Shown here piece after piece: positions 22,316 to 31,868 of a DNA stretch of 64,000 bases. The translations under genes were made by a program, and so were the position numbers. A model generated the notes under the pieces. The model searched no databases and had not been told where the DNA came from. It worked only from the letters and a program-made list of their open reading frames with translations. Each line of letters begins with the position of its first letter. Within the stretch, counting starts at the first letter, position 1. The stretch is from Cristatella mucedo (taxonomy: Eukaryota > Bryozoa > Phylactolaemata > Cristatellidae), in NCBI GenBank assembly GCA_009760855.2, contig WPIO01000005.1:13010001-13074000 (forward strand), given 5' to 3'.

Positions 22316-22604
22316 GTGCCGTCCCAGCATTTGAGGGTCAGTGAATTGGAATTCGCATATCTAATGAACTTGGCTGACTTTGCTGTTTCACTATTTGCGA
22401 TTTGAGATGTTGACCTGGTTTTATAAACTAAACTGGTTTGGTATTTTTAGTGCCATTACAGTAGGTTAGTGACATGGCAACCCAAAAGGGATGTCAATAC
22501 TTATAGGTTTACTGTGTGGTGCAGGCAGTTGCTTATATTGATGTTAGCAGGCAGCTAGTTATTATGTAACTCTTTATTTTCTGTTTGTTTTGAAGTACTC
22601 ACAA

Positions 22605-22750
22605 GTTGCTAGCAGTTAAGTTGCTCGCCCCGACCAAGGTCTGTCTGAGGTCGTGGGCTCGAGCCCCGAGGCATATATGAAGCGCCTGAATTGAGATTAA
22701 GTTCTCTCGGGGCGCTATATATAAATGAATTATATATATATATATATTTG
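22605..22750 (+). mobile_element. tRNA-derived SINE, family 2
   Basis: The box-B-like GGTCGTGGGCTCGAGCCCCG is followed by the complete stem-loop (AAGCGCCTGAATTGAGATTA ... CTCTCGGGGCGCT) and the tail AAATGAATTATATATA. This copy shows most clearly that the SINE tail hairpin equals the LINE tail hairpin. Confidence 0.8.
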
Positions 22751-23070
22751 ATTGTTCTGCATTCGAGTATCGTTCTTCATTGTAGCCGATTCTCTTAACT
22801 TCTTCCTGATGCACCATTAGTGCTTCCTCGCCAATGGTTTTGTTTACTAAAAGTGACGAGCCCATGCTGCAGTCGATCCTTGACTATTATTCTTCCTGTC
22901 AAGTATTTCCTCTCACATTGCTGCTGATGCTGCTGCTCTAGCTCTGAAATTACTTTAGTTGCATGTGGTAAATCGATAAAGCAAATCATTACTAACCTTG
23001 TTTATTTGAATGGACACACTGTTCCACAACAAAACTTAATTTGATAGTAAGCACAGATGTATTCTCCTTT

Positions 23071-23370
23071 TCATATATAATGGTTCAATAAAACTATCTG
23101 CATAAGGTTTTTTACGTGTTGTTTGATACTACTGTTGACACCACGTAAGGTCCGGCTTTGTGCTGGCTGTCCGAGGTGCAATTTTGAGAAATTAACAACA
23201 TGGTTTTGTATAAAGTGTGTGTTTTTAGCATTAGATGTATAAGACACTTCTTGATTCCCAGTATCCATTTTATGCACAAAAACATCTAATTCGATGTCAT
23301 ACAATTTTGCATTGCCTATCAACAGCAAACCAGCAAGAGTGTTCTGCAAGTCTTTTGCATCCACATCTTA
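23071..23370 (-). other. Unrecognised minus-strand ORF
   Basis: The 97-codon AT-rich frame contains NTLAGLLLIGNAKLYDIELD and FVHKMDTGNQEVSYTSNAKN. Composition is plausible for coding DNA or an old transposase, but no motif identifies it and flanking splice sites are unclear. Confidence 0.25.
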
Positions 23371-23524
23371 GGTTTAGCTGTGCAAATGCTACACCACTCT
23401 TGTTTGATAGTGTCGTATGAGAATTTGTGATTCAAATTATGTTATGTATTTAATATTGCTGATGACCTCTATTTATTTTCAAGATACATTATTAACTTAC
23501 TCGTAGGCCCTCACTTTTTCAAGT

Positions 23525-23650
23525 CAGCTAAAGAGAGCTGAGCTTCATAATGATTCGCAGCAAAAAGTTTCACAAAAAGGATCCTGAAAATCTGAGACTT
23601 GTTCGTTCATCTGTAAAACAAAGCATCTCTCCTATGTTGCATGGTTAGTA
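23525..23650 (+). other. Candidate exon, phase does not fit
   Basis: An ATG at 23549 opens 32 codons with basic character (MIRSKKFHKKDPENLRLVRS) before a donor-like G-GTTAGT. Its exit phase is 1, while the next exon at 24144 needs phase 2, so it cannot join directly. It could be a 5' non-coding exon, part of an alternative form, or chance. Confidence 0.25.
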
Positions 23651-24143
23651 GCATTCTCAGTTGACTGTACCATTGTCTACATTCCTTGATTGTTGCATAA
23701 TCATATAGTGGTGCGCTATCCTCTGGACTATTTATGATACTGTAGTGGTCACGCTCTGTCTGTACGAAAATTTAAATATATGTGGATACCCGTGCCGATT
23801 CCACGGCAAGAACGTGTAGGCACACTCGATCCTTTGCAGGATATTTTTTTATAAGTCTGCCAAATAATGTCGGGAGCCGATGTTACCTAAAATCTTTACT
23901 TTGAAGAATTTACGCCGGTCATAAGTCCTTTCTACGCTGTTTTTTCTTGTCTTGATATGCATTTACTATGCATTTACACAGTGCATTAAAAGGTGTCGTG
24001 TCTGCATCAGTTGGGAACTTGCGTGAGTGGTCATCAATGTGTGCTTCAGTAAATAAAATCAAACAGCTTGAGCTTTTTTGTTGTTAAAACTTAATTAAGG
24101 GATCATGCCCCCCTGTGTCACTAAAGGTGATATTTTTTCTTAG

Positions 24144-24193
24144 GTCAAGGGCTGGTGATACTTCTGCCGATGATTCTATCTCCAGCATACTCG
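24144..24193 (+). CDS. Coiled-coil gene exon (Ser/Asp-rich)
   Basis: This 50-nt exon has acceptor TTTTTTCTTAG and donor G-GTAAGA. It reads SRAGDTSADDSISSIL in the frame that stays open through all later exons (enters phase 2, leaves phase 1). Confidence 0.65.
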
Positions 24194-27100
24194 GTAAGAA
24201 ATGCTTGACTGCTACATGCTTGCATGCTGGTCATGGCTAGCGGTTGACTTTTTAAACTTTATCACACTCTTGCGTTAGGCTATCTCCCGACTTCTCTCTG
24301 AACTTGATTGGCTCCCTATCAAGTCTCAAATCGATTTGAGGATCCTCAGTCTGGCCTACGAGCTCACTTCACGAGCCTGCAAGCACCAGCCTATCCACCT
24401 ATCCGACTTCCTTGCTCCTACAGTTTGCTCTCGCACCATCTGTATGGTTGTCTATAAGGTTTGCTGATTCAACAGCCTCATGTATACTGTATAGCAGCCG
24501 AAGAGCCTTTCCGGCTTTCACCACCGCTTGCAATGGGCAATACAAGATCACTTACTGCAGGTCTCGAACCCACGACCTGGGTCGCAAAGAGCGAGCAGCT
24601 TTTTTCGGGGATATGGGGGGGGGTGTAGGGGGCTAACTGCCACTCTATCATCTTGTAGTCTCTCACAATAAATGGAAATTTGTTTGTGATCGTGCATTCC
24701 GCTCGTATTCACCACAAGGCTGTTACTCACTTCCAAGTATGGTCACTAAGTGCAATGGCCTTGCATTATTGAAGTCTCAGCAAAAGACGCACCTGCTCCC
24801 GGCAGCTTTCCCTTTTCCCTATGAATTTGTCTTTTTTGTTTATTCCTGTGTAGTTTTCATGCACACCTGTGCATTCATCAGTGCCTATTACTAGCCAGAG
24901 GTCTTACTTACCCGTAGCCTTGAGTGGCTTGTAGTTTTCTGTAGCATGCTGGCCTAATAATGATGCATTTGCAAACTTGATACCTTGCACTCACTAATCC
25001 TTGGGTGCTGATTCTCTTACAGGAAGCTGTAAAGCCCCTGTACAGAGATTAAGCTCTCTTGGGGGCTGTGCAAGCAAATTATTATTATTATTATTGTTAT
25101 TGCCATTATTATGGCTAGTTACCTATTTTAGCCATGCATGAGAAGCAATCGGTGGTTGCAAGCCAACGTGGTAGCCATATGCAGAACTGTGTCTTGTCCG
25201 ATCGGTCACCGAGTAAGGTGAGTTCGCAGACTAAAGTTGAAATTTTGCTGCTCAATGGCACAATAACCGTTGAATACTGCACGATATTTCATCAATTGTT
25301 TATTACGTAAGCCATCATCTACTTACTGTAACTTGATCGTTGGTCTATAAATCAAACTTGTGGGCCTGGCTAAACAAAAAAGCATTTGTTAATCTTCGGC
25401 ATCAAATTGAATAATCGCGGCAAGGTATGATTTTGTATTGATTTGCATATCAATATTTCCATGATTTTCAGTGTTAGGGAAATTTGCCACTGCAGCATGC
25501 ATTCAGCAGTAACTACTACTTACCTGTTACTATCGACCCATGCATTTCCCAGCTTGGTATGTAGATCTTCTGTTAAAATTTAAAGCGCCCAGAGAGAGAT
25601 TAAGTTCTCTGAGGGCGCTTTATCAAGTGCATTATTATTATTATTATTAAATAAAGGTGAAGCAGCACTATCAAGTATCTGCTGTGGACATTCAATGTCC
25701 AGATACCTACCCAGCAAGCAACGTTGCTGCTGTGACAGGCATACACATTGCATAATTATGCGTGAGCAAAAATCTTGTTGACTGTTGGCTGGTATTTGCA
25801 GTGGTTCACTAGTTGTTTTTACCTTCGTAGAGTGGCTCGGCATATTTTTCATAGCAAATGGGAAGTAGCAAAGATTTGGAGCAGATGATAATCCTTGTAG
25901 AATCGGGCTATCAGAAACTGGCTGCATCTGACAACGAGGCTTATGACAGCAGAGTGTGCACGCTTGGAGCGCCAGGTCCAGCTAGAGCGGTATAATCGTT
26001 TCGAGCAAAGGTAACACCTGGTGATGACGTGCACTTTTCAGCAGTCAAGCGTCAGTGGCATTGGCAAAGCCGTACTACTGCATTGCACACGTGCTCATTA
26101 ATGAAGCACTGCTCGTAAGCGCAACGCTGCCTTCGGCAGTGGAATCTGCAGCGTCATCTGAGTTGCTGCTTGTGCCCACGGCGAAAATATGCACTCAGCC
26201 ATTTTAGATCCAGCTCACTGGTGAAAGCTAAAAGAAAATTAGAAATGGACGTCATCTTTGGAGTCATTTAGTTTAGAAGCCTCAGCTCCCTGTCTGCTAG
26301 TGTTTAAGAGTGCTTGGGCAAAGGAGTGGAGATACTTGCATTATGAATTGCTCTCTGTTCAGAGCATTGTATTTGGACGACACGCCTGCACCTCGCGACT
26401 CACAAATGGTCGATACTCTGAAGATAATTGACAAATATAGCGCTCCTGATAACTCTCAGCTGATGAAGGTAAGACAGACTGTATGTGAAATTTCTATAGT
26501 CTCACCCGATCACTTGCATGACAGCCGATAGCCTTTGGTATGTTGCTGGCTGGCATGCAGAGCTTCCTATCGTGGGCTGCTGGGGCTAGACACAAGTCTC
26601 TCTTTGCTGGTGAAACTTCTCTCACATCCTGCCGGTGTCGAGTGACAACGCATGCATCGTATGTAGGTGAGGAGCCGTCCGCAAAGTGGCAAACTAGTCA
26701 AAGGTCGACCGACGTCACGGCAACGTGCTGCTTCAGCCAAGTCGGCACCAAAGTCACAAGCCATCGCTGCACGGGATTTCTTTCTGCAAGCCTCGGCTGC
26801 ATCGCAATCTGGCCCGAGTCTGGCCGTGAGTCGCTTGCCTGTACTCGAGCGGCTGCTAGAGCACGTGACTTGTAGTAGTAGATCTCGACATTCGATGCTG
26901 GTAGTTGCCGAATATCGGGGGGGGGGGAGGTAGGGGCCCTACGGCACGAGCCTTTCATTCGACTGCTTCTGTTTCGGTCGCACGTTTTCTTTTTGCGGTG
27001 CCGATAAACCAGCTGCCCGATTTGCCAAGTGCACCCAACTGCACCACGTAGAGCATGCTCTTGAAATGAATGTGTGGAATAGAGAGTAGGGGCAGAGCGT

Positions 27101-30100
27101 CCTGATCGCTATGGCTCTCAGTCGGCATGGTGCGGTGGTGGTCGCCATGGCAGGCAGGCGCAGCCAGACGCGGGCCGAGAGCGAACGAGTGCAGCGAACC
27201 TACCTCGCTGGCAGATATGGATATAACTTTACCCACAAAGAGCATCGTGGCCTGCTGTGTACATAGTCTCCGGAATTTAGGGTGTGCGTAGTCTCCGAAA
27301 GTCGAGGGCCACTCTCTCTCTCTCTCTGTTTCTCCGCATGTCTCCGTTCGTCTGCGGGGCCCATGTGTGTCCGTGTATGCCTGTATGGCCCCCCCCCCCC
27401 CCCCCCCCCCGCTTGCGGCAGACGTTCACCTCAACTTCGGCATAATCATGTGCCGAGATGGCGCTGCACGAGTGCATATACTCATTGAACGTCAGACGCC
27501 GTCCTTTGCTCGAAGATTTCGAGCGGCGAGTGCTCTTGTGGCAGTGTTAACTCGAATACCTGTGTGGTTAGGTTACTTGAACGCACGGCACGCGTTGCAC
27601 GGGCGAGTTTGGTTGGGGACTTGGACAGAGAAACGAATGGTGTCACGTCCACTAATGAACAGGTCAGCACGGGTTGCCTCTGCTGTGAAGGCTTGTAATA
27701 AATACATACTTTATTTGTATAGTGTGCTAATATAATGTAATTTATCTTCGTCTGCAACTCCACAAAGCCATAAAGACTATGTGGCTGTTACGCAGGAGAG
27801 TTTTGTATAGCTCACTCACAGCCTAAGTGGCTTTCGGTATGCATTCGGTAACGAACAAACTTCGTCTCACGCAACAAAGAGAAAGTGGGAAGCATAGCAG
27901 AGTCACGAGAGCAGTTGAGGTAGTGAGTAGCGCGGAAGTAGCAGCTCAAGACCGCTGAAAATGATGAGCCATAGTCGGCAGCAGGAGAGTAGTTGTCGTT
28001 GTGTAAGACGAAGCTAAGAGAACCGAATGTCTATCAAGGCTCGGGCCTCGAGCCCACGACGTCGGTCGTCAAAGGCAAGCACCTTAACACTGGGCCAAAC
28101 AAGGTTTGGTCCTAGGTTCCACCTCTCAGGCTTTGAGGAGTGCAATGCATTGCTCTTCCTTCCTCCTGCTCATGTATAAGCTGTATCATATTGTCGTTTT
28201 TAGTTGTACTGTGCACAGTAGGCAACCACTGTGGATATTGGCTACTGGTAGTAGCCTCAATGTCTGCCTTCGAAGCACTTTGCTTGTGGCAGCCACAGAT
28301 TCCACAAGGAAAGAGGTGCAGGCTTGCCCCAGACGTCTTGGAGATTTTGAAAAAAGAGTTTAGCAGCTCTAGAATTGGGAAGCATGCCTTACTATCATTG
28401 CCATGTAAGCTCAGCGAGGACGCCAAGAGATGACAGCATACCATGCATGGCATGCATAGGCGGTGCAGAAAAGAGGTTAGCTGATTTAAGAGCCTCATTT
28501 ATATAACGGCACAAGAGCCTTAGTGGCTGTCACCACTGCTTGCAGTGGCCAATCATGGATCTCCTACCTTTTTGACTCGAACCCACGGCCTGTGTCGTGA
28601 AAAGCAAGCACCTTGCCCACTTGGGTAAAGCCCACCGAGCAGCAGTTCAATCACCACAAGTCTTATTACATCTGTGGTTGTATTGTCACTGATGTCACTG
28701 CTTATGTTGTTCGGAGCTTCAAGTAGAGGCCTATACAGTGCAGCAGTCGCCGAAACGTCATTTAGTTTAAGTGTGTAAATGCTGCAAAGAAGAACTAAGC
28801 AATGACAAGCAATGTAATCTTTTGCTGTGCCCTTATAGCATCTGCTTGACTTTTCGATGACGTACCTTTGTGTCATTTGCTCATAGTTGTAGCATTGGTT
28901 TTTGGGAATGCTATCTATAAATCGTAAGTCATTTTGTGGCTTCGTTCGAGTTAGGTTTGGCTTCTTCGATGAGCTCATTATTACTAATTCCTGAATGTAA
29001 CCCTCCCCCACCAGTGAGGGATGCTATTATCTAAGTATCTACCCCTTGTAGTATGCCACCATGGCCTATTGATAGCTTGCAAGTGAACCGCAATCTTGCT
29101 TGCAGGCTAAGAATGACTGTGAGTTTGCATCAGCAGAGCTACTTGATGACGCGGGGAATGATCTTGGTCCTGAATATCAACCGAGAATAAGCAACCGAGA
29201 TGACAGAGAATATACCACTTACGATGACCCGAGCAGATACGTGCAGGTAAGAATGCTGAAGAAAGAGGCTAAGTCTCGCGATTGTATCTCGAGCAATTAG
29301 CAGCAGCACTGTGCTGCGCCGACCCGGGGCAGCCACGGCGATCGTGTGACACAGCAGTACGTCAGCCGAAGACCCTGCGTTTTGCCAACGATCGCAGCCA
29401 CGTGAGATGCTAGTCAAGCTGCAGCCGGGGTTGCACGAAGGGGGGATAAGCAGCAGTGGAAGTAAGCTGCATGATATGCAAACTGCTTTCATTATTGTTT
29501 TCGGCTACATCGGTAGCCCTCGTGTCTTTGCTGCCACCCTACTCACTGACATGGTAGCCAAGCATGCAGTGCCAGTAGACGCGGTGCTGCTGTGGAGATC
29601 GGCCTCACACTGTGCACCGCTATGTTTCATCCTGGCACGTTAGTGGCAGTTTGAATGCAGTACGAATGTAAGTGAGTCGCGAACTCGATCAGCCTCCTTC
29701 TGTAGTGAGCATAGTCTCTTCCATTCTGTTTACTATTGCTGTGCTAATAGGAAGCTGTCTGTCGTAGGTGACTGAACCGTGGGACCAACAGGAAGATTAG
29801 GTTTACTTATCACCAAATACATATATATATATATAACAATATATATATATATATATATATGTGTATATACCACTTATCACGCTCATCTGTTGGTTATAAG
29901 TGGATTCGAGGCACAGTCCGTCAGTGAGTGCCTGTATGGGGCTAGCAGTCGTTACGCGACAATTACTCTCCTGCTGCCGACTGTGGTGCATCCTCTATAG
30001 CCGTCCTGAGCTGTTACTTTCACGATACTCGCCTTCTCGACTGCCCTCCTGACTCAGCTATGCTTCTCACTCTCCCTTTCTTGCGAGAGATGGAGTCGGT

Positions 30101-31629
30101 TGGCTACTGCATGCGAACCGAAAGCCACTTAGGTTATGAGTGCGCTTTAGAAAACTGCATTGTTACACTCATTAGTCCTTGTGACTTGGTGGAGTTACAG
30201 ACGGAGGTAAGGTAATTTCTTCTCTGTATAAAAATCAGTTCTCACGACCACTGCCCATCAACGTGATCTATCGCTCTCTTTCCAGATGAATGCATACGAC
30301 TGTTCCGACATCGTCAAGAAGCCTGCACGACCTGTAAGTTCTTCCAAGCTTAACTCAGCCGACGTCAAGCGAAGTCGACCAAAAAGCTCTCAGCCTGGTA
30401 AGTGCTGCTCTGGTGATGGTAATGCTGCTGATGCAGAACTACCAGTGCTTGTCACTAACGACACTCACCTGTGGGAGGTCATACAAACGGCCCATTCTGA
30501 CTCTAGTCGTTTAGCTTAGCCTCTAACCAACCTCAAATCCCTTGAAGACAGCGCCTTCAGCTTGCATGCTCCCAAAGCCCGGAACTCACTGCCGACTGAC
30601 GTTCACTGAGTCCCCTGACAACCCAACATCTAAAAAGAAGCTAAAAACGCACCTATTCCTCACAGCATTTGCTGGGTAGGCATGAATCGTCCGTTGTGTG
30701 CTGGTGAGTGTCGACATTGCATGTTATCATTAACTAATTGACATGCTTCCTTTCGGCATTTTGAAAGTGCCCAGAAAGAGATTCAGTATTCTTAAGGTGC
30801 TAGCGCTGTACACATGTCTTATCATTATCATTATTACTACTCGTACATTTTGATCTCTTATCACTTATGTACTGCACTGAACTCCATCTTTAAATTAAAA
30901 AGTTGAGTCTGAGTTAGGGTGACAGCTGGAGCAACAAGCACACGGGCAACGTTACAACAGATGACCCAAGCAGAAGGAAGTGCAACTTGGCTTCAAACGA
31001 GTCTTGGAACCACTCATTAAACATCCCGCGTCCCTTTCACAGTTTGGACATGCAGCATGGGTAACATTCACACACGGCCTCCACCTCACGCATGTCGACA
31101 GCTTTAACAGGCGACCTCACTATGTTCCAAAAGGCAACTGCTGTCTTACCATTGCAGCACCCCAGGGTCGACAGCTAAAGTATGAAACCACGAAGGTGGT
31201 ACCGGCGAAGGCAGCAAAGCAGGCTGGCGAGGGCCGAGCCACCAAGGCAGCACATACGGACGAACAAGTGCCGAAGGTGAGACACGATTGTGCTCGTCAC
31301 GTTTAGGAACGCTTGACACGCGATTCTTCAAGCGACTGCCATCCCCAACGGCCGCAATAATTCACGCGACCCCATGCGACCTCGGTGGCTGGCTCCCATA
31401 AGGGCAACACGCGCGACGCGCTACCGCATCGACACGGCCTCGCTCTCGTTTCACACACCTTTTACTCTTCTTACTTCAGAGTGCCAACAGCCTGAACAGA
31501 CCGCCCAACGGCATCCAGGCATTCAAGAAAGACGTCGACAGCATGACTGACTTGGAAAAGAAGTTCAAGGAAGCCACACTATCACTGCAGCAACGGCTAG
31601 GGATAATAGCAGACGGCACGGTGGCCTAG
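24144..31629 (+). CDS. Multi-exon coiled-coil/basic protein gene, product not recognised
   Basis: Nine exons join with matching phases and good GT-AG sites: 24144-24193, 25132-25217, 25901-26010, 26363-26468, 26667-26825, 29106-29246, 30286-30397, 31158-31276 and 31480-31629 (stop TAG). They encode about 342 residues; the start lies upstream, probably through the exon at 19996-20208. In order the protein has a Ser/Asp-rich start, a helical block (CARLERQVQLERYNRFEQR), an Ala/Lys/Arg/Ser low-complexity block (SRQRAASAKSAPKSQ), an acidic block (LLDDAGNDLGPEYQPR), a second basic block, and a helical C terminus (FKKDVDSMTDLEKKFKEATL) ending in LGIIADGTVA. No catalytic motif, signal peptide or membrane segment is seen. 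A scaffold or cytoskeletal role is a guess from composition only. The gene converges on the minus-strand gene at 31.87 kb. Confidence 0.75.
24290..25110 (+). mobile_element. LINE group C copy interrupted by a SINE
   Basis: RT C-terminal sequence (GGCTCCCTATCAAGTCTCAA near 24310) runs to about 24460, is interrupted by a SINE, and resumes near 24655 with AATAAATGGAAATTTGTTTG, parallel to 14.64-14.69 kb. It ends in a stem-loop (AAAGCCCCTGTACAGAGATT ... CTCTTGGGGGCTG) and an ATT tail at 25075-25110. The whole element lies within an intron of the coiled-coil gene. Confidence 0.7.
24462..24610 (-). mobile_element. tRNA-derived SINE, family 1, nested in LINE C
   Basis: The reverse complement shows the box-B-like GGTCGTGGGTTCGAGACCTG, the body TTGCAAGCGGTGGTGAAAGC and the 3' end GAGGCTGTTGAATCAGC. 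It interrupts LINE C, so it is younger. A G-run lies next to its head at 24616-24625. Confidence 0.75.
25132..25217 (+). CDS. Coiled-coil gene exon
   Basis: Entering in phase 1 it encodes MHEKQSVVASQRGSHMQNCV and continues LSDRSPSK, leaving in phase 0 at GTGAGT. Its acceptor (CCTATTTTAG) lies about 25 bp after the ATT tail of a LINE. Confidence 0.7.
25580..25650 (+). mobile_element. LINE tail-only insertion
   Basis: A near-perfect stem-loop (AAAGCGCCCAGAGAGAGATT ... CTCTGAGGGCGCTTT) is followed by AAGTGCATTATTATTATTAT. Only about 70 bp remain. Confidence 0.8.
25901..26010 (+). CDS. Coiled-coil gene exon
   Basis: This exon encodes NRAIRNWLHLTTRLMTAECA followed by a charged helical stretch, and leaves in phase 2 at GTAACA. 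Acceptor ATCCTTGTAG. Another frame has a stop, which fixes the choice. Confidence 0.7.
26363..26468 (+). CDS. Coiled-coil gene exon
   Basis: This exon encodes ALYLDDTPAPRDSQMVDTLK and continues IIDKYSAPDNSQLMK, with donor GTAAGA after AAG. The acceptor CTCTGTTCAG precedes it. Confidence 0.75.
26667..26825 (+). CDS. Coiled-coil gene exon (basic, Ala/Ser-rich)
   Basis: This exon has 53 codons, phase 0 at both ends. It encodes RSRPQSGKLVKGRPTSRQRA and a helical Ala/Gln/Ser stretch (ARDFFLQASAASQSG). The donor is GTGAGT. The basic, low-complexity composition suggests a disordered region. Confidence 0.75.
26918..26927 (+). repeat. G-run
   Basis: Ten consecutive G bases in an intron of the coiled-coil gene, close to a stretch of mixed CpG-rich sequence with no supported exon. 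Confidence 0.6.
27389..27410 (+). repeat. Homopolymer C22
   Basis: Twenty-two consecutive C bases. Open frames through it encode poly-proline or poly-glycine but lack other support as genes. A CT tract (TCTCTCTCTCT) lies about 80 bp upstream. Confidence 0.8.
27735..28008 (-). mobile_element. LINE B 3'-end fragment (about 275 bp)
   Basis: The reverse complement matches 3.41-3.67 kb: CAACGACAACTACTCTCCTG, GCGTGAGACGAAGTTTGTTC, and the terminal TGGAGTTGCAGACGAAGATA followed by AATTACATTATA. It is 5'-truncated near the same place as the copies at 29.95 and 42.13 kb. Confidence 0.8.
28035..28115 (-). mobile_element. SINE family 2 head fragment
   Basis: The reverse complement contains GTTTGGCCCAGTGTTAAGGT and GTCGTGGGCTCGAGGCCCGA, the tRNA-like head of family 2. 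The tail is missing. Confidence 0.6.
28475..28645 (-). mobile_element. tRNA-derived SINE, family 1
   Basis: The reverse complement shows a box-B-like CCGTGGGTTCGAGTCAAAAA, the body CACTGCAAGCAGTGGTGACA and the 3' end ATAAATGAGGCTCTTAAATC. Confidence 0.7.
29106..29246 (+). CDS. Coiled-coil gene exon (acidic)
   Basis: This exon has 47 codons, phase 0 at both ends, with acceptor CTTGCTTGCAG and donor GTAAGA. It encodes CEFASAELLDDAGNDLGPEY and SNRDDREYTTYDDPSRYVQ. Confidence 0.8.
29818..29862. repeat. (AT)n microsatellite
   Basis: ATATATAT repeats broken by one ACA lie in an intron of the coiled-coil gene. They create spurious YIYIYI open frames on both strands. Confidence 0.85.
29945..30215 (+). 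mobile_element. LINE B 3'-end fragment (about 270 bp)
   Basis: GCGACAATTACTCTCCTGCT near 29956, GTTGGCTACTGCATGCGAAC near 30100 and TGGTGGAGTTACAGACGGAG near 30186 match the family B end. It stops 70 bp before a coding exon. Confidence 0.8.
30286..30397 (+). CDS. Coiled-coil gene exon
   Basis: After acceptor CTCTCTTTCCAG it encodes MNAYDCSDIVKKPARPVSSS and KLNSADVKRSRPKSSQP, leaving in phase 1 at GTAAGT. The acceptor lies about 70 bp after the 3' end of a LINE B fragment. Confidence 0.8.
30525..30840 (+). mobile_element. LINE group D 3'-end fragment
   Basis: Remnants of the C-terminal coding region (AACCTCAAATCCCTTGAAGA) and 3' UTR lead to a stem-loop (GTGCCCAGAAAGAGATTCAG) and a TTATCATTATCATTATTAC tail. 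It lies between two coding exons. Confidence 0.65.
31158..31276 (+). CDS. Coiled-coil gene exon
   Basis: Entering in phase 1 after CATTGCAG it encodes PQGRQLKYETTKVVPAKAAK and QAGEGRATKAAHTDEQVPK, with donor GTGAGA. Lysine- and alanine-rich. Confidence 0.75.
31480..31629 (+). CDS. Coiled-coil gene terminal exon
   Basis: After acceptor CTTCTTACTTCAG it encodes NGIQAFKKDVDSMTDLEKKF and KEATLSLQQRLGIIADGTVA, then TAG at 31627-31629. The heptad pattern of the helix suggests a short C-terminal coiled coil. Confidence 0.8.
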   Translation, partial: SANSLNRPPNGIQAFKKDVDSMTDLEKKFKEATLSLQQRLGIIADGTVA

Positions 31630-31868
31630 CAAGTGACTGCCGCGCGTGCCCGACGAGCCGCGACGAATGAAGTGGCTCTTCACAGGTCCCAGGCGACCGA
31701 TGAGGTTGTTGCCGCTGCCGTCGCTCCTGCCCTCGTGCATATCGGCGGCCTTCGCAACGATGCACGAGGAACCGGCCCCAACCACCAGACCCAAGAATGC
31801 ACACGAAATGGCTGGCTGGGAGTTAGCGGCGGGCTGAGTGATGCCGCCGGCTTCGGAGGATGCCGATA

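Noticed and set aside
23525-23650. Exon 23549-23647 as the start exon of the coiled-coil gene
   Set aside because: Its exit phase (1) does not match the entry phase (2) of the next supported exon; kept only as a low-confidence feature.
28255-28435. Plus frame reading MSAFEALCLWQPQIPQGKRC as an exon
   Set aside because: Coding-like on both strands, but no splice sites fit the phase-0 join between 26825 and 29106, and no family is recognised.
29818-29862. YIYIYI transmembrane-like peptide
   Set aside because: Direct translation of an (AT)n microsatellite.
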